Of a stretch of DNA of 14,045 nt, positions 13,822 to 14,045 are shown piece by piece. The notes beneath the pieces were generated by a model, which was given only the letters and a program-made list of their open reading frames with translations, did no database searches and had not been told where the DNA came from. Position 1 is the stretch's first letter. Each line of letters opens with the position of its first letter. Both the position numbers and the translations under genes were made by a program. This DNA comes from Lachnospiraceae bacterium (GTDB lineage Bacteria > Bacillota > Clostridia > Lachnospirales > Lachnospiraceae), in assembly GCA_004557975.1 (NCBI GenBank), contig SFEV01000068.1:1-14045 (forward strand). Reading direction: 5' to 3'.

Positions 13822-13859
13822 CTGAATCCGCAATTGCAGAAGAATGATTCCGGACTCAG
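13822..13859 (-). promoter_or_regulatory. leader hairpin next to the small-ORF ribosome binding site
   Basis: On the minus strand CTGAGTCCG (13859-13851) pairs with CGGATTCAG (13830-13822), nine pairs including one G-U, around a 20-base loop. The hairpin ends five bases before the GAGGAGG site of the 39-codon ORF, so it could influence translation. It matches no riboswitch class I recognise. Confidence 0.4.
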
Positions 13860-13885
13860 CCGTGTGTGGTTTTCGGTTTGGTATG

Positions 13886-13913
13886 ATTATACCCGAAAAA
13901 ATTCCTTCGTCAA
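13886..13913 (-). promoter_or_regulatory. promoter facing the 39-codon ORF
   Basis: Read on the minus strand, TTGACG (13913-13908, five of six) and a perfect TATAAT (13891-13886) are separated by 16 bases. The predicted start is near 13879, giving a leader of about 77 bases. Confidence 0.6.
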
Positions 13914-13982
13914 TGGGTCCCGGCGATTCTTAATGATCTTTTCAGATGTTTCTTTTTTCTTTATAATTAGATTTTTTGAGCA

Positions 13983-14011
13983 TTGAGATTTTGACGCCCC
14001 CAATATATAAT
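13983..14011 (+). promoter_or_regulatory. promoter for a gene beyond the right edge
   Basis: TTGAGA (13983-13988, five of six) and a perfect TATAAT (14006-14011) are separated by exactly 17 bases, with a predicted start near 14018. No start codon with a ribosome binding site follows within the window. A second, weaker pair (TTTTCA 13939-13944 and TATAAT 13962-13967, 17 apart) points the same way. Confidence 0.6.
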
Positions 14012-14045
14012 GAATATCAAAAAGAGACGTAAAAGATAATGCTGA

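Noticed and set aside
13804..13986. 60-residue plus-strand ORF
   Set aside because: No ribosome binding site precedes its ATG, it overlaps the minus-strand promoter and leader hairpin, and the protein has no recognisable character.

Overview
The window looks like a piece of a Lachnospiraceae-type (Clostridia, Firmicutes) chromosome. The basis is strong AGGAGG-type ribosome binding sites, sigma-A-like promoters, moderate GC content, a polysaccharide-type CUT1 ABC transporter operon followed by a membrane-bound AraC regulator, and a yigZ-murI-DUF1934 cluster. Genus cannot be fixed from sequence reading alone. No insertion sequence, CRISPR array, phage gene or integrase was seen.

Left part (1-3506). 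A gene cut by the left edge (possibly PIN-like) ends at 466. After an AT-rich intergenic stretch comes tRNA-Gly(GCC) behind a near-perfect promoter. Its last base directly abuts the stop codon of a convergent class A penicillin-binding protein gene (777-3506, minus strand), which has a repetitive Ser/Glu tail.

Middle (3507-10867). This is a carbohydrate uptake locus. A 366-base divergent intergenic region, with a weak -35 promoter, three TGCACAA-type repeats around it and a foldable leader, precedes an operon on the plus strand: secreted solute-binding protein, two membrane permeases, and a cytoplasmic five-bladed beta-propeller glycosidase-like enzyme with no signal peptide. A stable GAAA-capped hairpin separates the binding protein from the permeases, probably lowering permease output. 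The operon ends in a 13-bp terminator hairpin that also contains the -35 box of a strong promoter for the next gene, a 747-residue membrane-anchored AraC-family regulator with an extracellular sensor region. The simplest reading is that the regulator senses a glycan outside the cell and activates the operon, the transporter imports an oligosaccharide using an ATPase encoded elsewhere, and the propeller enzyme processes it inside. The substrate is not readable from the sequence.

Right part (10868-14045). A housekeeping operon with its own promoter encodes a YigZ/IMPACT-family protein, glutamate racemase (MurI) and a DUF1934 (YwiB-like) protein. It ends at a long shared hairpin facing a convergent gene for a small single-pass membrane protein. 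Beyond that lies an apparently gene-poor stretch. It holds a candidate 39-codon Tyr-rich small ORF on the minus strand, with promoter, leader hairpin and strong ribosome binding site, and a divergent plus-strand promoter that must serve a gene beyond the right edge.
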